From positions 186,001-250,000 of the forward strand of contig NZ_ASVU01000002.1 of NCBI RefSeq assembly GCF_000407365.1: a stretch of DNA of 64,000 bases, read 5' to 3'. The DNA is from Enterococcus asini ATCC 700915. Its GTDB lineage: Bacteria; Bacillota; Bacilli; Lactobacillales; Enterococcaceae. Shown piece by piece: positions 1 to 8,500 of the stretch. Position numbers and translations under genes: made by a program. The first letter of the stretch is position 1, and each line of letters opens with the position of its first letter. The notes under the pieces were generated by a model. The model was not told the origin of the DNA. It searched no databases and saw only the letters and a list, made by a program, of their open reading frames with translations.

Positions 1-944
1 CACAAGGGGTCGGTCTATATGGGATTTATAAAAACTACCAATTAACCAAAAATCCAAAGGCTTTGCAAATCGTAACGGATTGGTTTGAAGCGAGGATGAT
101 CGAAGGCGCGCCTCCAAAAAATGTCAATACCATGGCACCATTGTTGACTATGGCGTATCTTTATGAAGATACCAAAGATTCTCGCTACTTGGCTTACTTG
201 GAACAATGGGCAGAATGGGTCATGCGCGACATGCCCCGGACCAATGAAAACGGCTTGCAACACGCAACCTATGGCCCGGCGAACACCAACCAATTGTGGG
301 ATGACACGTTGATGATGACCGTTTTGCCATTGGCGAAAATCGGTTTGTTACTAGACCGTCCTGAATATGTGGAAGAAGCAAAATACCAATTCTTAATCCA
401 TACAAAATACTTGATGGATAAAAAGACTGGCTTGTGGTACCACGGCTGGACTTTCGAAGGCAACCACAACTATGCGGAAGCTTTCTGGGCCCGGGGAAAT
501 TGCTGGTTGACCATCGCAATTCCGGAAATTATCGAAATCCTTGACTTACGGGAAGGAGACTACTTGCGCACCTTCTTATTGAATACTTTGGAAGCACAAG
601 TGAAAGCTTTGGCAAATTACCAAGACGAATCCGGTTTGTGGCATACTTTGCTTGACGACGATACTTCTTACTTGGAATCTTCTGCAACAGCCGGCTTTGC
701 TTACGGGATTTTAAAAGCCGTTCACAAACGCTACCTAGGCAAAGAATACGAAGAAGTTGCGTATAAAGCCATCGAAGGTTTGTTGGGCGAAATCGACGAA
801 ACCGGGGAAGTCCAACACGTTTCCATCGGGACTGGTATGGGCGACAGCTTGCAATTCTACAAAGAAATCGGCATCACCGCCATGCCTTATGGCCAATCTT
901 TAACCGTTTTGGCATTCACTGAGTTCTTAGTCTCTTACTGCTAA
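1..944 (+). CDS. GH105 unsaturated rhamnogalacturonyl hydrolase (5' end outside window)
   Basis: The reading frame is open from base 3, so the gene starts upstream; 313 residues are visible. The product is predicted to remove the unsaturated 4,5-uronic acid left at the non-reducing end of oligosaccharides by rhamnogalacturonan lyases (YteR/YesR family). GH105 landmarks are an N-terminal GVGLYGIY segment just inside the window edge, LWDDTLMM near residue 100, and the GLWYHGW and FWARGNCW motifs about 45 residues further on, all typical of the alpha/alpha six-barrel. It differs clearly from the second GH105 at 9438. A hairpin terminator follows. Whether it carries a signal peptide cannot be seen. 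Family assignment is firm; exact substrate is inferred from the neighbouring lyase and esterase domains. Confidence 0.9.
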   Translation, partial: QGVGLYGIYKNYQLTKNPKALQIVTDWFEARMIEGAPPKNVNTMAPLLTMAYLYEDTKDSRYLAYLEQWAEWVMRDMPRTNENGLQHATYGPANTNQLWDDTLMMTVLPLAKIGLLLDRPEYVEEAKYQFLIHTKYLMDKKTGLWYHGWTFEGNHNYAEAFWARGNCWLTIAIPEIIEILDLREGDYLRTFLLNTLEAQVKALANYQDESGLWHTLLDDDTSYLESSATAGFAYGILKAVHKRYLGKEYEEVAYKAIEGLLGEIDETGEVQHVSIGTGMGDSLQFYKEIGITAMPYGQSLTVLAFTEFLVSYC

Positions 945-947
945 GAC

Positions 948-966
948 TTGACAGTTGTTCAACAAT
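948..966 (+). promoter_or_regulatory. TTGACA box overlapping a TTGTTCAACAA palindrome
   Basis: A consensus -35 hexamer TTGACA (948-953) lies just after the GH105 stop, followed directly by the perfect palindrome TTGTT-C-AACAA (955-965). No convincing -10 lies at 17 bp (CATGCT). The same 11-mer occurs in the regulatory gap before the ABC transporter (6043-6053), so this may be an operator shared within the pectin locus. It is a sequence observation only. Confidence 0.4.
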
Positions 967-987
967 AGCGCATGCTAATAAAAAAGA

Positions 988-1025
988 CTAGGCCTGAACA
1001 GTTCGCTGTTCGGGCCTAGTTCTTA
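988..1025 (+). terminator. Rho-independent terminator after GH105 gene
   Basis: A 15-bp stem (988-1002 with 1007-1021, one G-T wobble) closes a TTCG tetraloop. A-rich sequence precedes it and a short T-rich tail (TTCTT) follows. It separates the first GH105 gene from the isomerase-like gene, but because a TTGACA box lies upstream it could also act as a leader attenuator. Confidence 0.75.
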
Positions 1026-1047
1026 TCAAGAAAGGGGTCGTTTTATA

Positions 1048-1875
1048 ATGTTTAACTTAGCAATTCGCGGTCATGATTTAAGCGGCGTTCAAACACCAGA
1101 GGATTTGGCAGAAAAAGCCGCAGTTCAAGAAATTCACAACTTGCAATTGGCTTTAGGAGCGAGCTTTCCTAACATGGACAGCAGCGCACAAGCAATCAAT
1201 CCAGGTATGGGCACTTACTTCAAAAATACTTTGGCTAAAAAGGACCTACAAGTAGCGATTTTAAGTTGCTATTCCAACTTGATTCATCCCGATCCAGTTG
1301 CCCGGGAAGAAATCTTGCAAAAATTCGAAGCTTATTTAGCCCACGCACGCTTTTTCGGGGCTTCCATGGTAGCGTCTGAAACCGGTTCAGTGATTCCTGG
1401 CCTAGGTTACACGGAAGATAATTTCCAAGATGAAGTCTTTGAAGATTTAATCGGCGTAGTCAAACGGCTAGTAGCCAAAGGGGAAAAAATGGGCACCTTG
1501 GTGGGAATCGAAGGGGGCTTGAACCATCCTTTGTATTCCTTAGATCGTATCGATCAATTACTAGCAGCGATTGACTCGGAATACTTGGGAATCATTTTGG
1601 ACCCCTCTAATCTGATCACTCCCGAAAATTATGAAAGTCAAGTGGCTATCGTGAAAGATGCGTTTGAACGCTTTGGCGACAAAATCTGTGCCTTTCACTT
1701 GAAGGATTTCGTGATTGAAGAAGGGAAAGTTCAACCTGTGGACTTTGGGACGGGCCTGATGAATACCCAAGCGATCTTAGATATCATTGCCTCTTACAAG
1801 CCCTATTGCTATGTGGTCTTGGAAGGAACGCAAAATGACGCCATTAAACGCGCGGTCAAAGCCATTAATGGCTAA
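1048..1875 (+). CDS. Sugar phosphate isomerase/epimerase-like TIM-barrel protein
   Basis: This 275-residue protein resembles the AP-endonuclease-2-type TIM-barrel family of sugar isomerases and epimerases. Metal-ligand-like segments are visible: VGIEGG around residue 154, LDPSNL around 190, CAFHLKD around 217 and VVLEGT near 258. These match the Glu/Asp/His/Glu pattern of the family. It starts at ATG after an AAAGGGG ribosome site and has no signal peptide. Its place at the end of the pectin locus suggests it isomerises a released sugar or sugar acid, but the substrate is not evident. It ends at a strong bidirectional terminator shared with the convergent regulator gene. Confidence 0.75.
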   Translation: MFNLAIRGHDLSGVQTPEDLAEKAAVQEIHNLQLALGASFPNMDSSAQAINPGMGTYFKNTLAKKDLQVAILSCYSNLIHPDPVAREEILQKFEAYLAHARFFGASMVASETGSVIPGLGYTEDNFQDEVFEDLIGVVKRLVAKGEKMGTLVGIEGGLNHPLYSLDRIDQLLAAIDSEYLGIILDPSNLITPENYESQVAIVKDAFERFGDKICAFHLKDFVIEEGKVQPVDFGTGLMNTQAILDIIASYKPYCYVVLEGTQNDAIKRAVKAING

Positions 1876-1890
1876 ACCGAAGAAACTTTA

Positions 1891-1943
1891 AAAAAACTGT
1901 AAACCGTCTTTTACTGTGAGAAAAAGACGGTTTACAGTTTTTT
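1891..1943. terminator. Bidirectional terminator between convergent genes
   Basis: A perfect 21-bp stem (about 1892-1912 with 1922-1942) with A-tract and T-tract flanks on both strands. It serves the isomerase gene on the plus strand and the yesN-like gene on the minus strand. Confidence 0.9.
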
Positions 1944-1944
1944 G

Positions 1945-3387
1945 CTAGACTAGTACTTGTTGTTTGACGAACTGTTTAGGCGTAATACCGGTGATCTTTT
2001 TGAAGGTCTGAACGAAGTATTCTGGGGAATTACCGAAGCCGGTCATGGCGGCGACTTCATATACTTTATAGTTTTGTTGGAGGAGTTCTTGGGCTTTCGC
2101 GATGCGGTATTCCGCCAGTTTTTTATTGAATCTCACTTTCGTTTCTTTGTAATAAGTTTTCCCAAGGTATTCCGGATTTAGATAAAGTAGGCGATTGGCA
2201 ATCCATTTTAGGGAAAGTGATTCCCGGTCGTAATACTCTTCGATAATCAGATTCACCTTATGGGAAAGCTTCATATTTTCCTGATTACTCAACGTACTAC
2301 GCATGAGGTCAATGCAATGCATCAACATGAAGGAAAGTTCATGCCAATCATTAAGAAGCATAATTTTAGGTGAATAGTCGTCGAAGGTGCTATCTCGTTT
2401 TACTGGATATAGGTCAAATATTGTAGTAAGTAGTTCATTGATTTGGAGACGTAAGAGCTGGACAGGATAGAGCTCGCTACGACAAGTGTCAAAAAAAGTT
2501 TCGGTTAAGACTTGGGCTCGAGTGAGCTCGCCTTGGTTTAAATATTGTAGTAGCTTTTCACGAAACTCGACGTAAATCTGATTTTCATAAACTTTCTCCC
2601 GAAGAATGCGCTCTTGATTGATAATCTGGAACTCATCGAAGTAAAATTCCTTATCTAAATTGCGCTTGCCCAAATAAAAGCGAAACAGAAAGTCTTCGGC
2701 GTCTTGTACTTGACAGTGAATGGCGATACCTTTACCCAATTGAACTTCTTCCAAAGCAGTGATCAAGAAGCCACCTAAACTACCTGTGGAACCGGAGTTC
2801 AAAAGATAACCAACCTTACTGTGGTGGCCCACGAAAGCTGGGTTATTTTCCCGATAGTTTTTACTGATTTTCGCCAACTGTGGGTAAAAGCGTGAATCAA
2901 AGAGGTAGAGGTCGAAAGGAAAAGATAGCGATTCAGGCAAAGCTTCCACCCCTGAGCTACTTAAAAAGCGTTCAATCTGTCGACGCTGGTAAAGTTTAGA
3001 CTCTTCTTGTTGACGCTCAGCCACTGCTAAGCAATCTCGGACTGCTTCGTACATCATCCCAGGAATCAACGGCTTCTCCAAAAAATGCTTGACCCCTAAA
3101 GCCATGGCTTCCTTGGCGTATGAAAAACTGCCGAACCCTGTTAAGATGATAATTTGCAGTGTAGGGTCCAAATTTTTAAGCGCTTTAATTAATTCGATGC
3201 CGTTTAAATTTGGCATATTAATATCAGTGACGATGACATCGATTTTTTTCTGTTGACAAATGATTAAGGCTTCTTCACTGTCCAGGCAGACATCCGTCAC
3301 TTCTAAAGGGAGATTGTATCCGGAAATTAGAGTAGCTACGCCTTTAGCAATCAATGGTTCGTCGTCTACTACGAGTATCTTTTTCAT
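1945..3387 (-). CDS. AraC-type response regulator of a two-component system (YesN-like)
   Basis: This 480-residue cytoplasmic regulator has an N-terminal receiver domain (about 1-120) with the acidic pair D8/D9, phospho-acceptor D55 in VIVTDINMPN, T83 and K105 in EKPL. A long middle region of unknown fold follows. The C-terminal ~100 residues are an AraC-type double helix-turn-helix, ending in a GFGNSPEYFVQTFKKITG segment. The gene overlaps the upstream kinase gene by 4 bp (ATGA), so the two are translationally coupled. By analogy with B. subtilis YesN and other YesMN systems it should sense a pectin-derived signal and activate the divergent transporter operon. The role in this locus is inferred from position. 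Confidence 0.9.
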   Translation of the reverse strand: MKKILVVDDEPLIAKGVATLISGYNLPLEVTDVCLDSEEALIICQQKKIDVIVTDINMPNLNGIELIKALKNLDPTLQIIILTGFGSFSYAKEAMALGVKHFLEKPLIPGMMYEAVRDCLAVAERQQEESKLYQRRQIERFLSSSGVEALPESLSFPFDLYLFDSRFYPQLAKISKNYRENNPAFVGHHSKVGYLLNSGSTGSLGGFLITALEEVQLGKGIAIHCQVQDAEDFLFRFYLGKRNLDKEFYFDEFQIINQERILREKVYENQIYVEFREKLLQYLNQGELTRAQVLTETFFDTCRSELYPVQLLRLQINELLTTIFDLYPVKRDSTFDDYSPKIMLLNDWHELSFMLMHCIDLMRSTLSNQENMKLSHKVNLIIEEYYDRESLSLKWIANRLLYLNPEYLGKTYYKETKVRFNKKLAEYRIAKAQELLQQNYKVYEVAAMTGFGNSPEYFVQTFKKITGITPKQFVKQQVLV

Positions 3388-5162
3388 AATGACTCCTTTG
3401 CAGTATAGGATTGAGATTTGTTTAAGGGAATATTGAATTTCACGACTGTTTTTTTAAACGGGATTGACTTGGCAATTTGTAAACGAGAAGTTGGACCGTA
3501 ATGCAAAGCCAAACGTTTTTGGATGTTTTTTAAGCCAATGCCGCCGTCCCGTTCAATTGAAAAGTGTGGTTTAAATCCTGGACCGTTGTCACTAACCGTA
3601 ACCCAGAGATTGTCTTGAGCCATTTCCACACTGAGTACGAGCTGACAGGTCGTCTTCATATTGCTGACGGCGTATTTGAAGACATTCTCGATTAAAGGCT
3701 GAATCAAAAGTTTTGGCACAGGTAAAGAGAGATCGTCTACTAGGATTAAGGAAATAAATTCGATGCGTTTTTCAAAGCGTACCTTTTGGATGCGAATATA
3801 GGCATCCACGATATCCAGTTCGTCTTGTAAAGTAACGAATTCTGAATTAGTATCGATTTTTTTCCGGAACAAGTAGGCTAGGGAAGTCACCATTTCGGCG
3901 ATTTGTGATTGATTATTAGCAATTGCTAGCCAATTAATGGAATCCAAGGTGTTGTATAGAAAATGGGGATCTAGCTGTGATTGAAGACTCTTAAATTCCA
4001 CCTCTTGCGAAAGAATGCGCATTTCGTAATTGTCTTTGATCAAGGTATTGATGTCTTCAATCATGATATTGTAGCTGTCATATAAAATGGCGATTTCTTC
4101 TTGGGGATCTGCTGGCAAAGCCAGGGTTTTTAAGGATTGCAATTCCTTGGTCTCATTAATGGCGAGCATTTGATTGGCCAAGTTAGTAATCGGCCGGGTC
4201 AGTTGATTGCTAATTTTGTGAATGCCCCAAATAATCGCCAATAAGAATGGCAAGAAAATCAAAACGAACAGCCATTGCAATTGATAAAGATCGGCTAGAA
4301 TCTGATTTTCGGGAATCAAGTAAATAAAACGCCCTTGGTCCATGGGGGAGTCTGCCGTAACATAATAATAACTATCCTGAGAGAGCTTGGTGATGCCAAA
4401 AGATTCAGACAAGGTAGGTTCGATCTGATCATATTGGGTAATGAAGTTTTGGGCATCTACTTGATTTGCCGGACTATATAAGGCGTTTTCATAATCTAGT
4501 AAGAAAAAACTGTCTTCTGCCAAGGCGGCAAAATTCTGACGTTCTAATTGAAAAAAAGTGGTATCCACGAAAAAAATTACTGTACCAATATGATTCAAAG
4601 AGAGATTGTCACTGGCAAAAATCTTGCGCACATAGACTCCCTGGGAAAGGGTATCGCTGAAAAACCATTTCCCTTTAGCGGGATGATCCGGTAAATCCCT
4701 AATCAAATCATCCACGGACAATTGGTTAATAATATTTTTCTTAGAGTCAATGAAACTGATCAGGCTTTCTTTTTTTGGACTTAGCAAATAGACATTGCGA
4801 ATGTTTGAGTTATTCCTAGTAATTTGGTTGACCTCACGAACCAGCTGATTTTTTAAAGTGATTGAGGTATCATTGTCGGTTTGCTGTGTAAAATCTGTCA
4901 AGAGACTTTGGAGTGTGGGACTGTCGATGACATTTAAGGACAAATCTTCTACAGCCGTAAGTTTCTCGCCGGTGTCTTTGGCTAAAAGGCTAATATCCTT
5001 ATAAGCAGAGACCTTGGTTTTTTCTAAATAGGCATTGCGCCAGACTAGAGTCATCAAAAGTGTTACTAGTAAAACAAGTAATATAGTAACGAGAAAAGCG
5101 ATTTGCAATTGCGTTTTAAAAGAAGTGTTTTTAAAGCGTTTGATCCATTTCCGCTGGTTCAT
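3384..5162 (-). CDS. Sensor histidine kinase, YesM-like (His_kinase/LytS type)
   Basis: The 592-residue kinase has a transmembrane helix at about 21-40, an extracellular region of some 250 residues, a second helix at about 296-316 and a HAMP region. The His_kinase domain carries phospho-acceptor H400 in LDPHFLYNTLDS. The ATPase domain shows the N-box around LIQPLIENVFKYA and the G-box motifs SDNGPGF and GIGLKNI. The extracellular domain presumably senses an oligosaccharide or a binding protein. The ORF overlaps the upstream DUF624 gene by 32 bp and the downstream regulator by 4 bp, giving a three-gene yesLMN-like operon. Ligand is unknown. Confidence 0.92.
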   Translation of the reverse strand: MNQRKWIKRFKNTSFKTQLQIAFLVTILLVLLVTLLMTLVWRNAYLEKTKVSAYKDISLLAKDTGEKLTAVEDLSLNVIDSPTLQSLLTDFTQQTDNDTSITLKNQLVREVNQITRNNSNIRNVYLLSPKKESLISFIDSKKNIINQLSVDDLIRDLPDHPAKGKWFFSDTLSQGVYVRKIFASDNLSLNHIGTVIFFVDTTFFQLERQNFAALAEDSFFLLDYENALYSPANQVDAQNFITQYDQIEPTLSESFGITKLSQDSYYYVTADSPMDQGRFIYLIPENQILADLYQLQWLFVLIFLPFLLAIIWGIHKISNQLTRPITNLANQMLAINETKELQSLKTLALPADPQEEIAILYDSYNIMIEDINTLIKDNYEMRILSQEVEFKSLQSQLDPHFLYNTLDSINWLAIANNQSQIAEMVTSLAYLFRKKIDTNSEFVTLQDELDIVDAYIRIQKVRFEKRIEFISLILVDDLSLPVPKLLIQPLIENVFKYAVSNMKTTCQLVLSVEMAQDNLWVTVSDNGPGFKPHFSIERDGGIGLKNIQKRLALHYGPTSRLQIAKSIPFKKTVVKFNIPLNKSQSYTAKESL

Positions 5163-5784
5163 CCTGCTGACCCTTTCCCCCTTGTAAGGCTTTGGTTTTT
5201 TGAATCATCTGACTGTGGAAGAACTCGGCAAAAAACAAAATGGTCGAACCACCGAAAATCAAAGCCAGAGAAGATTTACTGCCAAAGAGTAGTGAAAAAA
5301 GATAGACGGTGGTAAGTAGCGCCAAGGCCTGTAAGGGATAACGGAAAACCATAAAAAGAGTTGTTTTCAGACATTCTCGAAAGGCTACATCATCAGCCTT
5401 TGCATAGGTCAAAAAGCTCATCAGCAAAAGATAGACTAAAACCATTCCTAATAAAGTATATGCCGGAGCAATCCAAGGAGCGGCTACTAGAACTGCTACA
5501 ATTCGTAAATTCACTATAAGAACTGCTAGGAAAGCCGTATAGAGACAACCAACCAAAGAAAACTTCTTAAAGTTCTGCTTATAGGCCTGCCAAAAATCGG
5601 TAAAGGAATATTCGCGTCTGCTTTCTCGATAGTCATGTAAAAAGCGTACCGTGATCGCCGTAGCTGGACCAATTCCCAATAGAATGCCTCCTAGAAGAGT
5701 AAATAGTAGCCATTGCAAATTTAGCTGTGCCATATAGGAGACGATTCCAAAGAAGCTATAGATGCCATTTTGTAGTTTTTTCAT
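5131..5784 (-). CDS. DUF624 family membrane protein (YesL-like)
   Basis: This 217-residue protein has about five hydrophobic segments (for example near 24-45, 77-100, 105-125 and 150-180). It matches the YesL/DUF624 family, which is almost always found beside YesMN-type two-component systems and CUT1 sugar importers. The start is an ATG preceded by GGAG on the minus strand. It is the first gene of a yesLMN-like operon. Its function is not established; a role in signalling or in transporter assembly is speculation. The C-terminus is hydrophilic and is encoded in the segment shared with the kinase gene. Confidence 0.8.
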   Translation of the reverse strand: MKKLQNGIYSFFGIVSYMAQLNLQWLLFTLLGGILLGIGPATAITVRFLHDYRESRREYSFTDFWQAYKQNFKKFSLVGCLYTAFLAVLIVNLRIVAVLVAAPWIAPAYTLLGMVLVYLLLMSFLTYAKADDVAFRECLKTTLFMVFRYPLQALALLTTVYLFSLLFGSKSSLALIFGGSTILFFAEFFHSQMIQKTKALQGGKGQQDEPAEMDQTL

Positions 5785-6041
5785 GTTTGTTTCTCCTGTA
5801 GTTAATTTTTAGAAACCCTTTTCAAAAACAGTATAGCACATCAAAATGTGAAAAAATCCGGCACCTCTATTTTTTTACGTTTTTTAGCTTTTTTTTGCTA
5901 TTTTCCTTTAAAAATAGGCTAATTCACTTTTGGTATTTCAGACGGCTTCATCATGGATACGCTTTTTCTACTATTAAAATGAAGAAAAATAACGATTTAG
6001 ATATTCAAGTAAATATAGGGAGGTCAAGAATACTTTAAATC

Positions 6042-6054
6042 ATTGTTCAACAAT
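6042..6054. promoter_or_regulatory. Palindrome ATTGTTCAACAAT, candidate operator
   Basis: A perfect 6-1-6 inverted repeat about 200 bp upstream of the transporter start. Its 11-bp core TTGTTCAACAA recurs exactly at 955-965. An exact 11-mer recurring within one locus is unlikely by chance, so it is a candidate site for the local response regulator or another repressor. Confidence 0.45.
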
Positions 6055-6217
6055 TGGTAATTAGGTGTGTTGCGAAATCATCAAAGTGGGAAAAATTCTT
6101 TCTTTACTGTTTTCAAGTAGACCAATTTATGATGATTTTTCGGAAGAACGCTATTTTTTAACATTTTTGTTCGGTTTATTTCATTCTTTAAATGGCAGAT
6201 AAGCTATAGAATCAAAT

Positions 6218-6232
6218 ATGTAAGCGAAATCA
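6218..6232 (+). promoter_or_regulatory. cre site (CcpA catabolite control)
   Basis: ATGTAAGCGAAATCA fits the consensus WTGNAANCGNWNNCW at every position. It ends 5 bases before the GGAGGGG ribosome site of the solute-binding protein gene. Binding by CcpA here would block transcription when glucose is present, as is usual for pectin operons. Confidence 0.7.
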
Positions 6233-6250
6233 TTTTTGGAGGGGAAATTT

Positions 6251-7567
6251 ATGAAAACGAAGTCACTGTTATTGTTGGGTGCGAGTCTTAGTGTGTTGGC
6301 CTTAGGAATTGCTGGCTGCGGAAATGGATCCAAGGATAAAGAAGCGGATAGTGCAGATGGCAAAACAAAGATTAGCTTTACTTGGTGGGGTGCCGAGGTA
6401 CGCCACGAAAAGTACATTAAAGCAATCGAAGCTTTTGAAAAAGAAAATCCCGATATTGATGTGGACTATGAATATGCTGCCTGGGATGATTACTGGAAAA
6501 AATTAGCTACAAAATCAGCGGCTGGTGAATTGCCAGATGTGATGCAAATGGACGGCAGTTACTTAGCACAATATGGTCAAAAGAATCAATTGGCCGACTT
6601 AACTGAATTTACCGGAGAAGGCAAGACCATTGATACTACCAACATCGATCCTTCTATTATCGATTCAGGAAAATTAGATGATAAATTTTTCGCGATTGCG
6701 CCAGCGGTTAATGCCATGTCCATGATTACGAACCAAGCTTTGGTAGACAAAGCTGGGGCCAGTGTGGATTATGAAAATTATAATTTCGAGGATTGGGTAG
6801 CTTCCATCGAAAAAGTGAAACAAGAAACTGGTGAATATGGCATGATTGATGTAGTAGATAACTATGTCTTGTTGCAATATTACTTGCGGACGCAAGGGGA
6901 AGAATTGTTGAAATACAACGATGAAGGAAAACCTGAATTAGCCTTCAGCAAAGAAAACTTCATTACATTTATGAATGCAATTGGTAAATTGGCAAAAGAA
7001 GAAGCCATTCCTACTGCTGAAGTAGCTAGCAACATCAAGAGCTTTGACGAAAATCCACTTTCTCTTGGAAAAGTTGCTTACTATCAAAACTGGAACAACC
7101 AGTTTGTAACGTATACGCAATCCGCGGCAGACGGGGTAGATCTTTCCTTGAACTTACCTTATAGCGCAAAAGATGGTGCTTTGTTCTACCGTCCAAGTTT
7201 CTTCTACTCTGTAGCTCAAACTTCAAAAAATAAAGAAGCTGCAGCCAAGTTTGCGAACTTCTTGGTAAATGATGAAGAAGCCAACAAGATTATTGGTACG
7301 GAACGGGGTATTCCTGCTAGTACTGTTGCGAAAGATACGATTTATGAAGATATGACTGATGAAGAAAAAGTTGCTTCTGACTATTTGGATAAAATTGCGG
7401 ACTATGTGGGCGAAGCATCTCCAGTCTTACCAGTTGGTTTCTCTGAATTAAACACTCACTTCAAAGATGTCTTTGCTGAAATTACTTATGGCACTATGAC
7501 AGCTGAAGAAGCTTATGACAGTTATGTAGCGAAAGCGGAGGAGATTTTTGATGAAAACTATGACTAA
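6251..7567 (+). CDS. CUT1 ABC transporter solute-binding lipoprotein
   Basis: This 438-residue extracellular lipoprotein belongs to the family 1 sugar-binding proteins. It starts with a lipoprotein signal peptide ending in the lipobox LGIAGC, with lipidated C23. The mature part shows the family's ITFTWWG-like opening (here ISFTWWGAEVRHEKY) and a WDDYWKKLATKSAAGELPDV segment typical of YtcQ/LplA/YesO-type proteins. I chose the ATG at 6251, 7 bases after GGAGGGG; an in-frame TTG at 6236 precedes the ribosome site and is rejected. It probably binds rhamnogalacturonan oligosaccharides, judged from the neighbouring genes. It overlaps the first permease gene by 17 bp. Confidence 0.9.
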   Translation: MKTKSLLLLGASLSVLALGIAGCGNGSKDKEADSADGKTKISFTWWGAEVRHEKYIKAIEAFEKENPDIDVDYEYAAWDDYWKKLATKSAAGELPDVMQMDGSYLAQYGQKNQLADLTEFTGEGKTIDTTNIDPSIIDSGKLDDKFFAIAPAVNAMSMITNQALVDKAGASVDYENYNFEDWVASIEKVKQETGEYGMIDVVDNYVLLQYYLRTQGEELLKYNDEGKPELAFSKENFITFMNAIGKLAKEEAIPTAEVASNIKSFDENPLSLGKVAYYQNWNNQFVTYTQSAADGVDLSLNLPYSAKDGALFYRPSFFYSVAQTSKNKEAAAKFANFLVNDEEANKIIGTERGIPASTVAKDTIYEDMTDEEKVASDYLDKIADYVGEASPVLPVGFSELNTHFKDVFAEITYGTMTAEEAYDSYVAKAEEIFDENYD

Positions 7568-8498
7568 AGAGCAAGAAAGCGGACTAATGGGAAAATTTAG
7601 ACGCTTGAGCACTGAAAAGCAAGATTTCTTTTCAGGGTATCTCTTTATCTCGCCTTTCATCTTAGGTTTTCTATTGTTCATCGTCGTGCCTATGGGAATT
7701 TCCCTATTCATGTCCTTTCATAACTACGATATGTTGACCGAAGCCGAGTATATCGGCTTCGACAACTTCAGCAAAATCTTTTTCGACGATCCAAAGTTCA
7801 AACAAGCGCTAATGGTCACATTTAAGTATGTTATCTCCGCCGTGCCTTTACGGCTAGTCATCGCACTAGCGGTGGCAATGTTAATCAACCGACCTTCAAA
7901 ACTATCCGGTTTGTATCGCGTGCTGTTTTACATTCCTTCTATTATCGGGGGGAGTGTGGCGGTATCTATTATGTGGCGGAATATCTTCGGTGATTCTGGT
8001 TTGATTAATGGACTTTTGGAAAATATCGGGATGGATCCGATTTACTTCTTTAAAAATCCTGGGACTGCTTTGTTTACCTTGATTCTTTTAGCAGGTTGGC
8101 AGTTTGGGTCTTCCATGTTGATTTTCTTGTCTGGCTTAAAAAATATTCCCAATGATTATTACGAAGCAGCCCAAATCGATGGTGCTAGCAAATTGCGCCA
8201 GTTTTTCTCCATTACTTTGCCTTGCTTGACACCAATTATTTTCTTTAACTTGGTTATGCAGACGATTCAATCATTCTTGACCTTTACGCCGGCCTTCGTT
8301 ATTACCAATGGGACTGGCTCGCCGCGAAACGGAACTTTAGTATACTCACTGTATGTCTACCAAAAGGCTTTTGCAGACTTCAAGATGGGGTATGCTTCAG
8401 CGTTAGCTTGGATTTTAATCGTGATCATCGCAGTGATTACTATGATTTTCTTTGCAACATCTAAATACTGGGTATTCTCAGAATCGAAGGAGGGCTGA
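7551..8498 (+). CDS. ABC transporter permease (CUT1, MalF/LplB/YesP type)
   Basis: The 315-residue integral membrane protein has about six membrane helices and the cytoplasmic EAA loop [20 protein letters not shown], which contacts the ATPase. The ATG at 7551 lies 7 bases after GGAGGAG and inside the end of the binding-protein gene (17-bp overlap), so translation is coupled. With the next gene it forms the heterodimeric channel for oligosaccharide uptake. A signature [20 protein letters not shown] segment follows the first helix, as is usual for this subfamily. No ATPase gene is present in the visible locus. Confidence 0.92.
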   Translation: MKTMTKEQESGLMGKFRRLSTEKQDFFSGYLFISPFILGFLLFIVVPMGISLFMSFHNYDMLTEAEYIGFDNFSKIFFDDPKFKQALMVTFKYVISAVPLRLVIALAVAMLINRPSKLSGLYRVLFYIPSIIGGSVAVSIMWRNIFGDSGLINGLLENIGMDPIYFFKNPGTALFTLILLAGWQFGSSMLIFLSGLKNIPNDYYEAAQIDGASKLRQFFSITLPCLTPIIFFNLVMQTIQSFLTFTPAFVITNGTGSPRNGTLVYSLYVYQKAFADFKMGYASALAWILIVIIAVITMIFFATSKYWVFSESKEG

Positions 8499-8500
8499 AC

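Larger units (their letters stand above)
5785..6250. promoter_or_regulatory. Divergent regulatory region between yesLMN-like and transporter operons
   Basis: The 466-bp AT-rich gap must hold the promoters of both divergent operons. I see a perfect 13-bp inverted repeat ATTGTT-C-AACAAT at 6042-6054 and a consensus cre site at 6218-6232. There is no credible ORF. No fully convincing -35/-10 pair could be chosen for either direction. Confidence 0.6.

Noticed and set aside
1957-2181. Plus-strand ORF of 74 codons
   Set aside because: It lies antisense inside the AraC-type regulator gene and has no ribosome site or recognisable product.
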